Assembly: GCF_000935355.1 (NCBI RefSeq)
Contig: NZ_JXZC01000013.1
Coordinates: 1 to 61,092, forward strand
Length of the DNA: 61,092 nt
Source of the DNA: Rossellomorea aquimaris
Lineage (GTDB): Bacteria; Bacillota; Bacilli; Bacillales; Bacillaceae_B
Direction of reading: 5' to 3'
The stretch's first letter is position 1. Every line of letters starts with the position of its first letter. The notes below the pieces were generated by a model, which did not search any database, was not told the DNA's origin, and saw only the letters and a program-made list of their open reading frames with translations. A program made the translations under genes and the position numbers. Shown in pieces: positions 7,297 through 17,313 of this stretch.

Positions 7297-9228
7297 ATGT
7301 CAGAAGTAGTGAAAATTCAGTTCCCCGATGGAAATGTCAAGGAGTTTCCCAAAGGGACCACAACAGAAGAAATTGCTGCGTCCATCAGTCCCGGACTGAA
7401 GAAGAAGGCGCTTGCTGGTAAGATAGATGGAGTATTGATCGACTTGCGTACGGGGATCCAGGAAGATGGAGCGATTGAAATCGTTACACCTCCAGGAGAA
7501 GATGCACTGGAAATTCTTCGTCACAGTACAGCCCATTTAATGGCACAGGCGATTAAACGTTTATACCCTGAAACAAAGCTTGGGATCGGGCCGGTCATCG
7601 AAGGCGGGTTTTATTATGATATTGATTCCGAGCACACGTTTACACCTGAGGACCTGCCGCTGATCGAGAAAGAAATGAAGAAGATCACTGGTGAAAACCT
7701 AGAGGTGGTCCGTAGTGAAGTCAGCCGTGACGAAGCGCAGAAAATGTATGAAGAAATCGGTGACGAGTATAAGCTCGAATTGCTTGAGGCGATTCCTGAG
7801 GGCGAGCAAGTCTCTATTTATGAGCAAGGTGAATTCTTCGATTTATGTCGTGGGATCCACATTCCGTCCACTAATAAAATTAAAGAATTCAAACTGTTAA
7901 GTATCGCCGGTGCATATTGGCGCGGAAACAGCGATAACAAAATGCTTCAACGGATCTACGGTACAGCTTTCTTCAAGAAAGAAGACCTGGAAGAGCATCT
8001 TCGTCTTTTAGAAGAAGCGAAAGAGCGTGATCACCGTAAAATCGGAAAAGAATTAAACCTGTTCATGAACTCACAAAAAGTGGGACAAGGTCTGCCGATG
8101 TGGCTTCCTAAAGGTGCGACGATCCGTCGCATCATCGAGCGCTATATCGTGGATAAAGAAGAGCGCCTAGGCTATGATCACGTGTACACTCCTGTAATGG
8201 GAAGCGTTGAGCTTTATAAAACAAGCGGTCACTGGGATCACTATCAGGAAAACATGTTCCCTGTCATGGAGATGGATAACGAAGACCTTGTTCTTCGCCC
8301 GATGAACTGCCCTCATCATATGATGATTTACAAAAACGGCATTCACAGCTATCGTGAGCTTCCGATCCGTATCGCCGAGCTTGGCACGATGCATCGTTAC
8401 GAGTTATCAGGTGCCCTGTCAGGACTGCAGCGTGTGCGTGGGATGACGTTGAATGATGCCCATATCTTTGTCCGTCCGGATCAAATCAAGGAAGAATTCA
8501 AGCGTGTCGTGCGCCTCGTTCAGGAAGTATACAAAGACTTTGATCTGAATGACTATTCCTTCCGTCTTTCTTATCGTGACCCCGAGGATACTGAGAAGTA
8601 CTTTGATGACGATGAGATGTGGAACCGTGCACAGGGAATGATCAAGGAAGCCATGGATGAACTGGATGTTGAGTACTTTGAAGCAGAAGGGGAAGCGGCA
8701 TTCTACGGCCCTAAACTGGACGTTCAAGTGAAAACGGCTCTTGGTAAAGAAGAAACGTTATCGACGGTTCAACTTGACTTCTTACTTCCAGAGCGCTTCG
8801 ACTTAACGTATGTAGGGGAAGATGGAAAGCAGCATCGCCCGGTTGTCATTCACCGTGGAGTCGTATCCACGATGGAACGCTTCGTGGCATTCCTGATCGA
8901 AGAGTACAAAGGGGCATTCCCGACTTGGCTCGCTCCAACACAGGTTCAGGTGATCCCGGTTTCTCCGGATGTTCACTTTGACTATGCGAAAGAAGTGAAG
9001 GAAAAGCTGCAAGCTGAAGGATTACGCGTTGAGATCGATGACCGTAATGAAAAGATCGGCTACAAAATCCGCGAAGCACAGATGAGCAAAGTCCCTTACA
9101 TGCTTGTGGTGGGTGATAATGAAATCAAGGAAACGGCTGTCAACGTCCGTAAATACGGAGAGCAGAAATCAGAAACGATCTCCCTTGAAGAGTTCATTGG
9201 CCACATCACAAAAGAAGCAAAACGATAA
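7297..9228 (+). CDS. thrS: Threonyl-tRNA synthetase
   Basis: 643 aa, same as B. subtilis ThrS. It charges tRNA-Thr in the cytosol. Order: TGS domain (about 1-62), second additional/editing domain with [11 protein letters not shown] (near 75) and FFDLCRGIH (near 180), class II catalytic core with the zinc-site block RPMNCPHH (near 332) and motif 3 near 510-525, and a C-terminal anticodon-binding domain from about 540. AAGGAG lies 10 bp upstream of ATG 7297. Controlled by the T-box leader just upstream. No T-rich terminator follows, only a perfect hairpin at 9238-9270. Confidence 0.98.
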   Translation: MSEVVKIQFPDGNVKEFPKGTTTEEIAASISPGLKKKALAGKIDGVLIDLRTGIQEDGAIEIVTPPGEDALEILRHSTAHLMAQAIKRLYPETKLGIGPVIEGGFYYDIDSEHTFTPEDLPLIEKEMKKITGENLEVVRSEVSRDEAQKMYEEIGDEYKLELLEAIPEGEQVSIYEQGEFFDLCRGIHIPSTNKIKEFKLLSIAGAYWRGNSDNKMLQRIYGTAFFKKEDLEEHLRLLEEAKERDHRKIGKELNLFMNSQKVGQGLPMWLPKGATIRRIIERYIVDKEERLGYDHVYTPVMGSVELYKTSGHWDHYQENMFPVMEMDNEDLVLRPMNCPHHMMIYKNGIHSYRELPIRIAELGTMHRYELSGALSGLQRVRGMTLNDAHIFVRPDQIKEEFKRVVRLVQEVYKDFDLNDYSFRLSYRDPEDTEKYFDDDEMWNRAQGMIKEAMDELDVEYFEAEGEAAFYGPKLDVQVKTALGKEETLSTVQLDFLLPERFDLTYVGEDGKQHRPVVIHRGVVSTMERFVAFLIEEYKGAFPTWLAPTQVQVIPVSPDVHFDYAKEVKEKLQAEGLRVEIDDRNEKIGYKIREAQMSKVPYMLVVGDNEIKETAVNVRKYGEQKSETISLEEFIGHITKEAKR

Positions 9229-9237
9229 AACGAGGAA

Positions 9238-9270
9238 GAGGGACGGACCTTGCATCAAGGTCCGTCCCTC
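9238..9270. other. Perfect 15-bp inverted repeat after thrS, no T tract
   Basis: GAGGGACGGACCTTG (9238-9252), loop CAT, CAAGGTCCGTCCCTC (9256-9270). Very stable stem but followed by CCATATAAAA, so it is not a standard intrinsic terminator; it may protect the thrS 3' end or stop transcription in another way. Confidence 0.85.
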
Positions 9271-9350
9271 CCATATAAAATTCAAAAAAACTGTTGCACT
9301 CTCCTTAGATGTCTGATATTATGAAATACGTTGTGATATTAAATGATTAT

Positions 9351-9379
9351 TTGACAGCGGTTTTGTCATGTGATATAGT
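9351..9379 (+). promoter_or_regulatory. infC operon promoter
   Basis: TTGACA (9351-9356), 17-bp spacer, TATAGT (9374-9379): near-consensus SigA promoter. Confidence 0.9.
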
Positions 9380-9385
9380 ATCTAA

Positions 9386-9539
9386 GGTGAATTGAATACA
9401 GTTTGGTACAAGTAGAAGCTACCCGCTTCTCACCTGAATAACGCTTTAAAGCTGTTTACAGGTATGTGATTGACTATTAAAGCCATTTATATATGCTTAA
9501 TAATCAGGTGCGGGTGTTTCGACACTCGCATCTTTTTTT
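9386..9539 (+). promoter_or_regulatory. L20 leader (attenuator) of infC-rpmI-rplT
   Basis: The ~150-nt leader contains GTAGAAGCTACCCGCTTCTC and ends with AGGTGCGGGTGT (9506-9517) pairing with ACACTCGCATCT (9522-9533) and seven T. In B. subtilis excess ribosomal protein L20 binds this leader and promotes termination. Assignment rests on position and layout; binding-site details were not aligned. Confidence 0.8.
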
Positions 9540-9617
9540 GTGTGTTGCATGCAAAAGAAGGAAGCGAGTGCGTCGACCAAAGCCGTGTATTCTTTTAATA
9601 AACCTTGGAGGTGGCTA

Positions 9618-10136
9618 ATTATTAGCAAAGACATGATCTTAAACGAAACGATTCGTGCCCGTGAAGTACGTCTTATCGATCAAAATGGTGAGCAACTTGG
9701 GATTAAAACCAAGAATGAAGCTCTTGAAATTGCTGAACGTGTAAATCTTGATCTTGTTCTTGTTGCTCCAAATGCAAAACCACCCGTTGCTCGTATCATG
9801 GACTACGGTAAGTTTAAGTTTGAACAACAGAAGAAAGAAAAAGAAGCGCGTAAGAATCAGAAGATCATCAATCTTAAAGAGGTGCGTTTAAGCCCGACGA
9901 TTGATGAGCATGATTTCAACACTAAGCTTCGTAACGCTCGTAAGTTCCTTGAAAAAGGAGACAAAGTTAAAGCGTCAATCCGATTTAAAGGTCGTGCGAT
10001 CACGCACAAAGAAATTGGTCAACGCGTTCTGGATCGCTTCTCAGATGAGTGTAAAGATGTAGCAACCGTTGAATCAAAACCGAAAATGGATGGTCGCAGT
10101 ATGTTCTTGGTGCTTGCACCAGTTAACGAAAAATAA
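9618..10136 (+). CDS. infC: Translation initiation factor IF-3 (AUU start)
   Basis: 172 aa from ATT 9618. IF-3 binds the 30S subunit, prevents premature 50S joining and rejects poor start codons. The N-terminal domain (to about 75) carries [18 protein letters not shown], a charged linker follows ([15 protein letters not shown]), then the C-terminal domain with [10 protein letters not shown]. No ATG or GTG fits the ribosome binding site GGAGGTGG (9607-9614). ATT 9618 gives the B. subtilis-like start M-I-S-K-D; ATT 9621 is the alternative. A rare AUU start lets IF-3 limit its own synthesis. rpmI follows after 23 bp. Confidence 0.93.
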   Translation: MISKDMILNETIRAREVRLIDQNGEQLGIKTKNEALEIAERVNLDLVLVAPNAKPPVARIMDYGKFKFEQQKKEKEARKNQKIINLKEVRLSPTIDEHDFNTKLRNARKFLEKGDKVKASIRFKGRAITHKEIGQRVLDRFSDECKDVATVESKPKMDGRSMFLVLAPVNEK

Positions 10137-10159
10137 GAGGACCCGAGGAGGAAAAGCAC

Positions 10160-10360
10160 ATGCCAAAAATGAAAACTCACCGCGGCTCAGCTAAGCGTTT
10201 CAAGAAAACAGGTTCTGGTAAACTTAAACGTTCACACGCTTACACAAGCCACTTATTCGCAAACAAATCTACTAAAGCAAAGCGTAAGCTACGTAAAGCG
10301 GCTGTTGTCTCTAAAGGAGATTTCAAACGCATTCGTCATATGCTTGACAACCTAAAATAA
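10160..10360 (+). CDS. rpmI: 50S ribosomal protein L35 (bL35)
   Basis: 66 aa, highly basic: [19 protein letters not shown] near the start and [12 protein letters not shown] at the end match the L35 family. It is a component of the large ribosomal subunit. GAGGAGG lies 10 bp upstream of ATG. Middle gene of infC-rpmI-rplT, with short gaps of 23 and 28 bp, so cotranscribed and under the L20 leader. Confidence 0.98.
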   Translation: MPKMKTHRGSAKRFKKTGSGKLKRSHAYTSHLFANKSTKAKRKLRKAAVVSKGDFKRIRHMLDNLK

Positions 10361-10370
10361 GAAGTAATAG

Positions 10371-10748
<378 letters not shown>

Positions 10749-10773
10749 TAACCTGCTAAGCTAGCAGACAAAA

Positions 10774-10803
10774 AAAGGACTGGCCTCTGGCCGGTCCTTT
10801 CTT
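10774..10803 (+). terminator. Intrinsic terminator of infC-rpmI-rplT
   Basis: AAAGGACTGGCC (10774-10785) pairs with GGCCGGTCCTTT (10789-10800) around TCT. Confidence 0.9.
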
Positions 10804-10836
10804 ATATAAAAACTCATTGGAAAGCAGGTAAAAATC

Positions 10837-11115
10837 ATGGAGACACTTACAGGTATCTTATATCTATATGCCATTGTCATCAATATCATCGGCTTTATCA
10901 TCATGGGCAGGGATAAAAGAAAAGCGCAGCGGAATGAATATCGCATCAAGGAGAGTACTTTGTGGCAGGTCGCGATTCTGGGTGGCAGCATCGGCGCCTA
11001 TATGGGAATGAAGGTATACAGACATAAAACGAAACATAAAGTATTTGCTTTCGGGTTCCCGCTTCTCGTCATGCTTCATAGTGTACTGTTTATTTGGCTG
11101 AATACTAAATTGTAG
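10837..11115 (+). CDS. ysdA: DUF1294 membrane protein YsdA
   Basis: 92 aa. Three hydrophobic segments (about 5-22, 48-63 and 74-90) flank a basic stretch MGRDKRKAQRNEYRIKE, the typical DUF1294 layout. Function is unknown in the family. AGCAGG lies before ATG 10837. It follows rplT as in B. subtilis but is separated by the rplT terminator, so it is probably expressed from its own promoter or by readthrough. Confidence 0.88.
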   Translation: METLTGILYLYAIVINIIGFIIMGRDKRKAQRNEYRIKESTLWQVAILGGSIGAYMGMKVYRHKTKHKVFAFGFPLLVMLHSVLFIWLNTKL

Positions 11116-11211
11116 AAATCAAAGTTTTCATTCTTTAACCCGTCTCCTTTACATACTATATAGAGAGTACGTATAAACAACTTAGAAAAGCAGAAGGAGG
11201 TCACCTTAGCC

Positions 11212-11781
11212 ATGGACGAACGGTTGGTTGCTGCATTCGCCCTCATGGAAGCTAGCGGGTATTTGGCTCCTGTTCTGTTTATCTTGTTTCATATCCTAAG
11301 GCAATTTTTGTTTATTCCGGTAGCCCTTGTATGTATGGCGGGAGGAGTGCTTTTCGGAAGTATATTCGGCACTCTGTACTCATTGATTGGATTAACGCTC
11401 TTATCTGTTACTTTTTATTTTGTTATCAAGAGCTTTACATCTTTCTATGAAAAGCTCCTGAGACTGAAGGAGAAATGGTTTGGAAGAAATGCTACTCTCA
11501 CAACCGGTCAAATCGCCATACTGCGGTTAATTCCTTTTGTCCATTATCAGCTGTTGAACCTATGTTTACTTGAACGGAAGAAAAAGCTTAAGCCTTTCAT
11601 CCGAGCCTCTGTCATTTCAAATATTCCCCTGGCGTTTTTTTACACGGTTTTCGGTCAATACATCAAACAATTTTCCCCTCCTATACTCGTCATGATTTTC
11701 CTGGCACTCATCGTTCTATTTTACCTTCTAAGAGAAAAAGTAAGAGTGATCGAATGGAGAGAGTTCTTTCCGGGTAAATAA
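11212..11781 (+). CDS. TVP38/TMEM64-type (VTT domain) membrane protein
   Basis: 189 aa, about five hydrophobic segments. GGVLFGSIFGTLYSLIG followed later by LRLIPFVHYQLLN is the VTT/DedA-like signature (small-residue loop, then R-x-x-P). Members act in lipid scrambling or membrane homeostasis; the substrate here is unknown. Both family motifs are somewhat degenerate. ATG 11212 has AGAAGGAGGTCAC at ideal distance. A possible promoter is TTTACA with TATAAA near 11150-11180. It converges on ysdB, sharing the terminator 11780-11807. A YtxB/YqeD-like identity is possible. Confidence 0.72.
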   Translation: MDERLVAAFALMEASGYLAPVLFILFHILRQFLFIPVALVCMAGGVLFGSIFGTLYSLIGLTLLSVTFYFVIKSFTSFYEKLLRLKEKWFGRNATLTTGQIAILRLIPFVHYQLLNLCLLERKKKLKPFIRASVISNIPLAFFYTVFGQYIKQFSPPILVMIFLALIVLFYLLREKVRVIEWREFFPGK

Positions 11782-11807
11782 AAAACGGCTGGCCAGCCGT
11801 TTTTTTA
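11780..11807. terminator. Bidirectional terminator between the VTT protein and ysdB
   Basis: Self-complementary AAAAACGGCTGG/CCAGCCGTTTTT, with A and T tracts on both sides, ends both convergent genes. Confidence 0.9.
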
Positions 11808-12191
11808 CTGCTTTTTTTGAAGGAATTCACGAATGGGACTTTTCCAATCCAGCTTTGCATTCGGGTATCTTTCTCTGATTTCATTTTGTAGGTATTGAAA
11901 ATCTTCTTGGGTAAAACCCTTTAATGAAGAGATATTCGTTGACCAAACAAAGATGGAAACCACCTCGAAGGATTCTTCTGTTGCCCCTAAATATTTTTCT
12001 CCTTCAAAAAGAACTCCTTTATACGTTACGTGAAAATTCTTACGTACATTTTCCTGATCATCGAGAAAGTAAAAGCGTTTCTGCTCCTGGGCAAGTTCCA
12101 GTTTTCGCTTTGGGTCCATAATGTATTTCACACTGCGGTATAATAGATAAACAATAAGGGAAAAAATCACTAACCGAATAAGCCAAAGCAT
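11805..12191 (-). CDS. ysdB: SigW-pathway-type protein YsdB
   Basis: 128 aa (B. subtilis YsdB 130). One N-terminal membrane segment (LWLIRLVIFSLIVYLLY) is followed by the conserved PKRKLELAQEQKRFYFLDD and a cytosolic alpha/beta region. In B. subtilis YsdB is linked to the sigma-W/RsiW pathway, mechanism unclear. The frame extends 66 bp upstream, but the third ATG (12191) is chosen because GGGAGG lies 8 bp before it and the N-terminus then matches the family. Confidence 0.85.
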   Translation of the reverse strand: MLWLIRLVIFSLIVYLLYRSVKYIMDPKRKLELAQEQKRFYFLDDQENVRKNFHVTYKGVLFEGEKYLGATEESFEVVSIFVWSTNISSLKGFTQEDFQYLQNEIRERYPNAKLDWKSPIREFLQKKQ

Positions 12192-12336
12192 TACCATTAC
12201 CTCCCTAGGCATAAGTATTCTCCTATTATTTACGATAAAAACAGAAAAAGGTTTCATTTTATTTAAAATTTGTTTGAAAATTTGTCATACTAAGAGAGAA
12301 CATAAAAATATAGACATCATGAGAGGAGAAAACGTC

Positions 12337-12825
12337 ATGAATATTGAAAAGTTATTGGACATGCAGGAGAAGCTGGATCAGCATATCGAAGAAGAACACG
12401 GGTTGCAGAATGCAGATTTAATTGAAAAGAAGATCCTTGCCCTGCTTGTCGAAGTTGGGGAACTGGCCAATGAAACGAGAAGCTTTAAGTTTTGGAGTAA
12501 GAAATCATCTTCATCAAAGGAAGTGATCCTTGAAGAATTTGTAGACGGAATTCATTTTATTCTCTCCCTGGGGCTTGAAATCGGTATCCAGCAGTTTGAT
12601 TTAGGGGAAACCAATTTCGGAAATGAAGATGTCACGAAACAATTCCTGGAAGTATTCAAATCGGCGAATCACTTTGCTGAAGAACGTTCGGTCGGGCATT
12701 TCCAACAATTGTTCAGGCATTATGTGTATTTGGGTGAGCTGTTAGGGTTCTCCCATGAAGAGGTATTCGAAGCGTATGTAAAGAAGAATGAAGTGAATTA
12801 TACTCGTCAAAAAGAAGGATATTAA
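12337..12825 (+). CDS. Dimeric all-alpha dUTP diphosphatase
   Basis: 162 aa. Hydrolyses dUTP to dUMP and pyrophosphate, keeping uracil out of DNA and feeding thymidylate synthesis. The metal-binding helices are visible as EVGELANETRSFKFW (E-x-x-E) and EEFVDGIHFILSLG (E-x-x-D), the signature of the dUTPase_2/MazG-like fold rather than trimeric beta dUTPases. ATG 12337 follows GAGAGGAG; the longer frame from 12274 has no ribosome binding site. It lies beside ysdC as a separate unit. Confidence 0.88.
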   Translation: MNIEKLLDMQEKLDQHIEEEHGLQNADLIEKKILALLVEVGELANETRSFKFWSKKSSSSKEVILEEFVDGIHFILSLGLEIGIQQFDLGETNFGNEDVTKQFLEVFKSANHFAEERSVGHFQQLFRHYVYLGELLGFSHEEVFEAYVKKNEVNYTRQKEGY

Positions 12826-12930
12826 TCGGTGACATCCGCTTCCGGACAGTAAAGAAGATTCAGGAAATTTTGATGAATCCGACAGGTTTTAGTATAATGG
12901 TAGGGTATCAACATTTAGGGGGTCGAAATA

Positions 12931-14016
12931 GTGACAAAATTAGATGAAACATTGACAATGCTCAAGGATTTAACCGATGCAAAAGGTGTACCGGGTAATG
13001 AACGAGAAGTACGAAACGTAATGAAGAGATACATAGAGCCATTTGCAGATGAAATCACAACAGATAATCTTGGAAGCTTGATCGCTAAAAAAGTTGGCGA
13101 CGAGAACGGACCTAAGATCATGGTGGCCGGGCATCTTGATGAAGTCGGCTTCATGATCACTCAAATCGACAGCAAAGGGTTCCTGCGTTTTCAAACAGTA
13201 GGCGGCTGGTGGTCGCAAGTCATGCTTGCACAGCGTGTGACGATCGTGACGGGTAAAGGGGAAGTAACGGGTATTATCGGTTCGAAACCACCACATATCC
13301 TGCCTCCGGAAGCCCGTAAAAAGCCGGTTGATATTAAAGATATGTTTATTGATATCGGTGCTTCAAGCCGTGAGGAAGTACAGGAGTGGGGTGTGAAGCC
13401 GGGGGATATGGTTGTCCCTCATTTCGAATTCACAGTGATGAACAACGAAAAAATGCTCCTTGCGAAAGCATGGGATAACCGCATCGGATGTGCGATTGCC
13501 ATTGATGTATTGAAAAACCTGAAAGATCAAAAACATCCTAACGTGGTGTATGGTGTAGGTACAGTGCAAGAAGAGGTAGGCCTGCGCGGTGCGAGAACCT
13601 CCGCAGCTAAAATCCAGCCTGACATTGCCTTTGGTGTAGATGTTGGAATTGCAGGGGATACACCTGGCGTTTCTGACAAGGAAGCATCAAGTAAAATGGG
13701 TGAAGGCCCTCAAATCATCCTGTATGATGCATCCATGGTTTCTCACAAAGGGCTTCGTGACTTTGTAACAGATACAGCGGATGAGCATAACATTCCGTAT
13801 CAATTTGATGCCATCGCCGGCGGTGGTACTGACTCCGGGGCGATTCATCTAACGGCCAACGGTGTTCCTGCTTTGTCGATCACCATTGCGACCCGCTATA
13901 TTCATTCCCATGCAGCGATGCTTCATCGCGATGATTATGAGAATGCGGTTAAACTGATTACAGAAGTGATCAAGAAGTTAGATAAAGATACAGTGGCGAA
14001 AATTACATTTGATTGA
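12931..14016 (+). CDS. ysdC: M42 family metallo-aminopeptidase YsdC
   Basis: 361 aa, identical in length to B. subtilis YsdC. Cytosolic dinuclear metal aminopeptidase (often annotated endo-1,4-beta-glucanase-like). Metal ligands appear in AGHLDEVGF (His), KAWDNRIGC (Asp), [10 protein letters not shown] (Glu, catalytic Glu before it) and [13 protein letters not shown] (Asp), with the last His in IHSHAAM. A PDZ-like insert lies around 70-160. GTG 12931 is the only start near GGGGGTC. Monocistronic with its own terminator. Confidence 0.93.
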   Translation: MTKLDETLTMLKDLTDAKGVPGNEREVRNVMKRYIEPFADEITTDNLGSLIAKKVGDENGPKIMVAGHLDEVGFMITQIDSKGFLRFQTVGGWWSQVMLAQRVTIVTGKGEVTGIIGSKPPHILPPEARKKPVDIKDMFIDIGASSREEVQEWGVKPGDMVVPHFEFTVMNNEKMLLAKAWDNRIGCAIAIDVLKNLKDQKHPNVVYGVGTVQEEVGLRGARTSAAKIQPDIAFGVDVGIAGDTPGVSDKEASSKMGEGPQIILYDASMVSHKGLRDFVTDTADEHNIPYQFDAIAGGGTDSGAIHLTANGVPALSITIATRYIHSHAAMLHRDDYENAVKLITEVIKKLDKDTVAKITFD

Positions 14017-14023
14017 TGTATTG

Positions 14024-14055
14024 AAAGAGACCCTATCGGATTAGGGTCTCTTTTT
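14024..14055 (+). terminator. Intrinsic terminator of ysdC
   Basis: AAAGAGACCCTA (14024-14035) pairs with TAGGGTCTCTTT, followed by T's. Confidence 0.9.
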
Positions 14056-14076
14056 CATGAGATGGTGCAGCTTTCC

Positions 14077-14619
14077 TTATAAAGTCATTTGATTAGATAG
14101 GGTCATGTCGGCGTCAATCGTTTTCTTGATAATGCGAAGGGCACTCTCATTGTCTTCATCTGTTTCTGAAGCCATGCAATCCTTCGGTATCGATAGTTCA
14201 TACTCTCTCATATAGGCATCATTGGCGGTGTAGAGTACGCAGATGTCCCCTGCGATTCCTGTTAAGATCAGGTGTTTTACATCCAGCTGGTGAAGGAGGA
14301 TATCAAGCTGCGTCCCAAAAAAACAAGAATGCTTCGGTTTGATGATAAAATAGTCATCTGTATCAGGGTGAAGTATTTCGATTACGGTTTCTCCTTTTTT
14401 CTTTTTGCAATGCTCGATGATGTCATTCATATTGTCCTGCCATAGACCGTAATTGTCATTTACATAAATAATCGGCAAGCCTTTTTTCTTCGCTTTTTTC
14501 TTCAGCTCATGTATATTTCCTACAATCTTCAACGTGTTTTCGTATAATTCCTCTCCACCTTGAAAATCAAACGTATTAATCATGTCGATGATCACTAATG
14601 CGCTATTCTTCTGACTCAT
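14077..14619 (-). CDS. Isochorismatase-family cysteine hydrolase
   Basis: 180 aa. The catalytic triad of the nicotinamidase/isochorismatase fold is visible: Asp12 in VIIDMINTF, Lys94 in IIKPKHSCF and Cys127 in TGIAGDICVLYTANDAYMR, preceded by the cis-peptide region. The substrate (nicotinamide, isochorismate, N-carbamoyl compounds) cannot be told from sequence. It lacks the extra metal-binding His cluster of typical PncA. Transcribed against ysdC, from a ribosome binding site AAGAAGG; not an obvious operon member. Confidence 0.82.
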   Translation of the reverse strand: MSQKNSALVIIDMINTFDFQGGEELYENTLKIVGNIHELKKKAKKKGLPIIYVNDNYGLWQDNMNDIIEHCKKKKGETVIEILHPDTDDYFIIKPKHSCFFGTQLDILLHQLDVKHLILTGIAGDICVLYTANDAYMREYELSIPKDCMASETDEDNESALRIIKKTIDADMTLSNQMTL

Positions 14620-14727
14620 ACCTTCTTTTCCCCTTCCGTTTCCTTATGTACTTTTTCATTACCACTGAAAGAGATGCAGTAAAACCAATAAGGGGAAGAT
14701 TTTAAGATGAAGGGTGGAAATAAACAA

Positions 14728-14752
14728 GGGCAACCCATTTTCAGGGTTACCC
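14728..14752 (-). terminator. Intrinsic terminator of sspI
   Basis: On the minus strand GGGTAACCC (14752-14744) pairs with GGGTTGCCC (14736-14728), followed by TTGTTTATTT. Confidence 0.75.
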
Positions 14753-14758
14753 AAGTCA

Positions 14759-14980
14759 TTACTGTGGTTGCTGCTGCTGCAATGATTCCTCCAATGTTTC
14801 GAGGACCATTTTTTGTTCCTGGGGATCTGCGTTTTGCCAGAAGACTTCAAGAAGTACACCTAGACCTGGAAGGGTTTTTTCTTCTCCTCCCTGGATTGCG
14901 TCAACGATGGTATCTCTCAGTTCGTCCTGGTTGTTACCAGATACGTTGTGTATGATCGCTTTTCGTAAGTTAAGATTCAT
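14759..14980 (-). CDS. sspI: Small acid-soluble spore protein I
   Basis: 73 aa (B. subtilis SspI 71). A minor spore core protein found only in spore formers. It begins [10 protein letters not shown], continues [20 protein letters not shown] and [14 protein letters not shown], and ends in a Gln-rich tail, all typical of SspI. ATG 14980 is preferred to the adjacent GTG because AAGGAG sits 9 bp upstream. Upstream on the minus strand a CATCCTA resembles a SigG -10, but no convincing -35 was found. It is divergent from the ysgA-like gene. Confidence 0.92.
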   Translation of the reverse strand: MNLNLRKAIIHNVSGNNQDELRDTIVDAIQGGEEKTLPGLGVLLEVFWQNADPQEQKMVLETLEESLQQQQPQ

Positions 14981-15106
14981 CACACATTTCTCCTTTTTCG
15001 ATAGGATGAGGAATTCATTGTTATCTTGTCTCAGGATTGAATTTATTATGTAGGAAAGTTAAGGTATAATGAGACCTTGAATAGTAACCTAAAGGAGCGG
15101 ATACGA

Positions 15107-15868
15107 TTGAAGTATATTCAATCCTCGAAAAACCCTGTTGTGAAGCAGTGGAAAAAATTATTAACCAAAAAAGAACGAGACCTCACTCGTACATACATAG
15201 TTGAAGGCTTTCACCTAGTGGAGGAAGCATTAAAGCAGGAGGATACGGTCCTTGAATTGATCCAAGTGGAGGGAATCAATCTGCCGCAGAAATGGACGGT
15301 AGACTCTGTTTCCATGACCATGGTTTCAGAAGAAGTCGGTAAAGCTTTGTCTGATACGGAGACCTCTCAAGGTATCTTTGCCGTATGTAAGCAAAAAGAA
15401 GATGAGCATGATATTGAAAAGGCAGCAACATTCATGCTTCTCGATGGCCTTCAGGATCCCGGGAATATCGGGACGATCATTCGCACGGCCGATGCAGCGG
15501 GCATTGACATGGTCGTATTAGGCAAGGGGACGGTTGACCCATATAACCCTAAGGTATTACGCTCTGCACAAGGAAGTCACTTCCATATTCCGATTGTCAG
15601 AAGGGGATTACCTGAGACCATATCAGCGTTGAAAGAGCGTGGGATCCCCGTTTATGGGACGGCTCTTGAAGATGGTGTGGAGTATAGCACGATCAAGCCA
15701 CAATCCTCTTATGCCCTCATCGTAGGAAACGAAGGGAATGGCATGTCGGAAGAGCTCTTAAGGGAGACCGATCAAAACCTTTATATTCCTATCTACGGAA
15801 AGAGTGAATCATTAAATGTAGCGATCGCTGCAGGGGTTTTATTATACTATTTTAAAAATGGGCAGTGA
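15107..15868 (+). CDS. ysgA: SpoU/TrmH-type RNA 2'-O-methyltransferase (YsgA)
   Basis: 253 aa. A substrate-binding N-terminal domain (to about 95) with VKQWKKLLTKKERDL precedes a SPOUT methyltransferase domain. SPOUT motifs 1-3 are LDGLQDPGNIGTIIRTADA, ALIVGNEGNGM and IPIYGKSESLNVAIA, which form the knotted SAM site. It presumably 2'-O-methylates rRNA or tRNA; the target is unknown. TTG 15107 follows AAAGGAG and gives the family N-terminus. In B. subtilis it also neighbours sspI and pheS. Confidence 0.9.
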   Translation: MKYIQSSKNPVVKQWKKLLTKKERDLTRTYIVEGFHLVEEALKQEDTVLELIQVEGINLPQKWTVDSVSMTMVSEEVGKALSDTETSQGIFAVCKQKEDEHDIEKAATFMLLDGLQDPGNIGTIIRTADAAGIDMVVLGKGTVDPYNPKVLRSAQGSHFHIPIVRRGLPETISALKERGIPVYGTALEDGVEYSTIKPQSSYALIVGNEGNGMSEELLRETDQNLYIPIYGKSESLNVAIAAGVLLYYFKNGQ

Positions 15869-15883
15869 ATTTCGTGAAAAGGT

Positions 15884-15912
15884 TTGAATTATGGCGGGAA
15901 ATTCACTATAAT
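15884..15912 (+). promoter_or_regulatory. pheST promoter
   Basis: TTGAAT (15884-15889), 17-bp spacer, TATAAT (15907-15912). Confidence 0.85.
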
Positions 15913-15918
15913 AATGCA

Positions 15919-16187
15919 CATATAACTTAAAAACGTTGAAAGAGGAAAGTAGCACATGACCTTCTTCAAGGGAGAGGATACCCTGGACTGTAAGTATCCT
16001 TAAGAAAACATGATGTGAAGATTTCACCTCTCGAGTTGGCATCGGGACCATTCATTTGATGAATGTAAAGATGCTCCGGCAAAGCCGTTATCCGAATGAA
16101 GTGAGTATATCTGCAGTCTATAGATATGCTTATAAGGGTGGTACCGCGATATAAACCTCGTCCCTTTTTGGGATGGGGTTTTTTTAT
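15919..16187 (+). promoter_or_regulatory. T-box leader of pheST (tRNA-Phe sensing)
   Basis: The T-box AAGGGTGGTACCGCG (about 16135-16149) precedes a terminator AACCTCGTCCC/GGGATGGGGTT with seven T (16154-16186). Stem I shows GAGG near 15940 facing CCTC near 16028. A candidate specifier TTC (Phe) at 16023-16025 is followed by A, as expected for T-box specifier loops. It couples pheST transcription to uncharged tRNA-Phe. Confidence 0.94.
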
Positions 16188-16248
16188 TTGTTTTTAAACC
16201 AACCCTGTACGATCATTCGGACGATATACATTAAAGGAGGAAGTATAA

Positions 16249-17286
16249 ATGGAGGACAAATTACGATCCCTTCAGCAAGAAGCAATCGAAAAAGTGAACG
16301 TAGCACAGGACTTAAAAGAACTGAACAATATCCGTGTAGCTTATCTCGGGAAAAAAGGACCTGTAACCGAAGCCCTGAAAGGCATGGGGAAACTTTCAGC
16401 AGAAGAGCGTCCTAAAATGGGGGCCCTTGCGAATGAAGTTCGTGGAGCGATTACAGAAACGATTGAAGCAAAACAGGCCGTTCTTGAGAAAGAAGCGGTT
16501 GAAAAGAAGCTTCAATCTGAAACCATCGATGTCACGTTACCCGGGCGCCCTGTGAAAAAAGGGAATCATCATCCTCTAACGATGATTGTCGAAGAAATCG
16601 AAGACCTTTTCATCGGAATGGGCTACACCGTTGCTGAAGGACCGGAAGTGGAAAAGGATTATTATAATTTTGAGGCCCTGAACCTTCCTAAGGGACACCC
16701 GGCCAGGGACATGCAGGATTCCTTCTATATTACAGAAGAAACCCTCCTGCGTACTCATACGTCACCGGTACAGGCAAGAACGATGGAAATGGCCAAAGGT
16801 AAAGGACCGATTAAAATCATCTGTCCCGGGAAAGTGTATCGCCGTGATACAGATGACGCAACACACTCTCATCAATTCACTCAAATCGAGGGGCTTGTCA
16901 TCGACGAAGACATCCGCATGAGTGACCTGAAGGGAACACTAAATGTATTTGCGAAGAAAATGTTCGGCGAAGATCGTGAAATCCGCTTGCGCCCGAGCTT
17001 CTTCCCATTCACTGAGCCTTCTGTCGAGATGGATATCTCATGTAAAATCTGTGGCGGAAAAGGCTGTCGTGTATGTAAAGGAACCGGCTGGATCGAAATT
17101 CTTGGAGCAGGAATGGTTCACCCGAACGTTCTCGAAATGGCAGGGTTCGATTCTAAGAAATACACAGGCTTCGCATTCGGAATGGGACCTGAACGTATTG
17201 CCATGCTGAAATACGGAATCGATGATATCCGTCATTTCTACACAAACGACACGCGCTTTGTCACTCAGTTCGGAACTCAAGAGTAA
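16249..17286 (+). CDS. pheS: Phenylalanyl-tRNA synthetase alpha subunit
   Basis: 345 aa. Catalytic subunit of the alpha2-beta2 synthetase. An N-terminal coiled coil (about 1-85) binds tRNA. The class II core begins near 105 ([19 protein letters not shown]); motif 2 is [21 protein letters not shown] and motif 3 is [25 protein letters not shown] lies in the Phe pocket region. AAAGGAGG precedes ATG. It is cotranscribed with pheT (27-bp gap) under the T-box. Confidence 0.98.
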   Translation: MEDKLRSLQQEAIEKVNVAQDLKELNNIRVAYLGKKGPVTEALKGMGKLSAEERPKMGALANEVRGAITETIEAKQAVLEKEAVEKKLQSETIDVTLPGRPVKKGNHHPLTMIVEEIEDLFIGMGYTVAEGPEVEKDYYNFEALNLPKGHPARDMQDSFYITEETLLRTHTSPVQARTMEMAKGKGPIKIICPGKVYRRDTDDATHSHQFTQIEGLVIDEDIRMSDLKGTLNVFAKKMFGEDREIRLRPSFFPFTEPSVEMDISCKICGGKGCRVCKGTGWIEILGAGMVHPNVLEMAGFDSKKYTGFAFGMGPERIAMLKYGIDDIRHFYTNDTRFVTQFGTQE

Positions 17287-17313
17287 AAGAAAATCGGTAG
17301 GAGGTACTAACAC

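Noticed and set aside
14707..14955. Plus-strand ORF opposite sspI
   Set aside because: Antisense to a well-matched SspI gene and crossing its terminator; composition is typical of a shadow frame.
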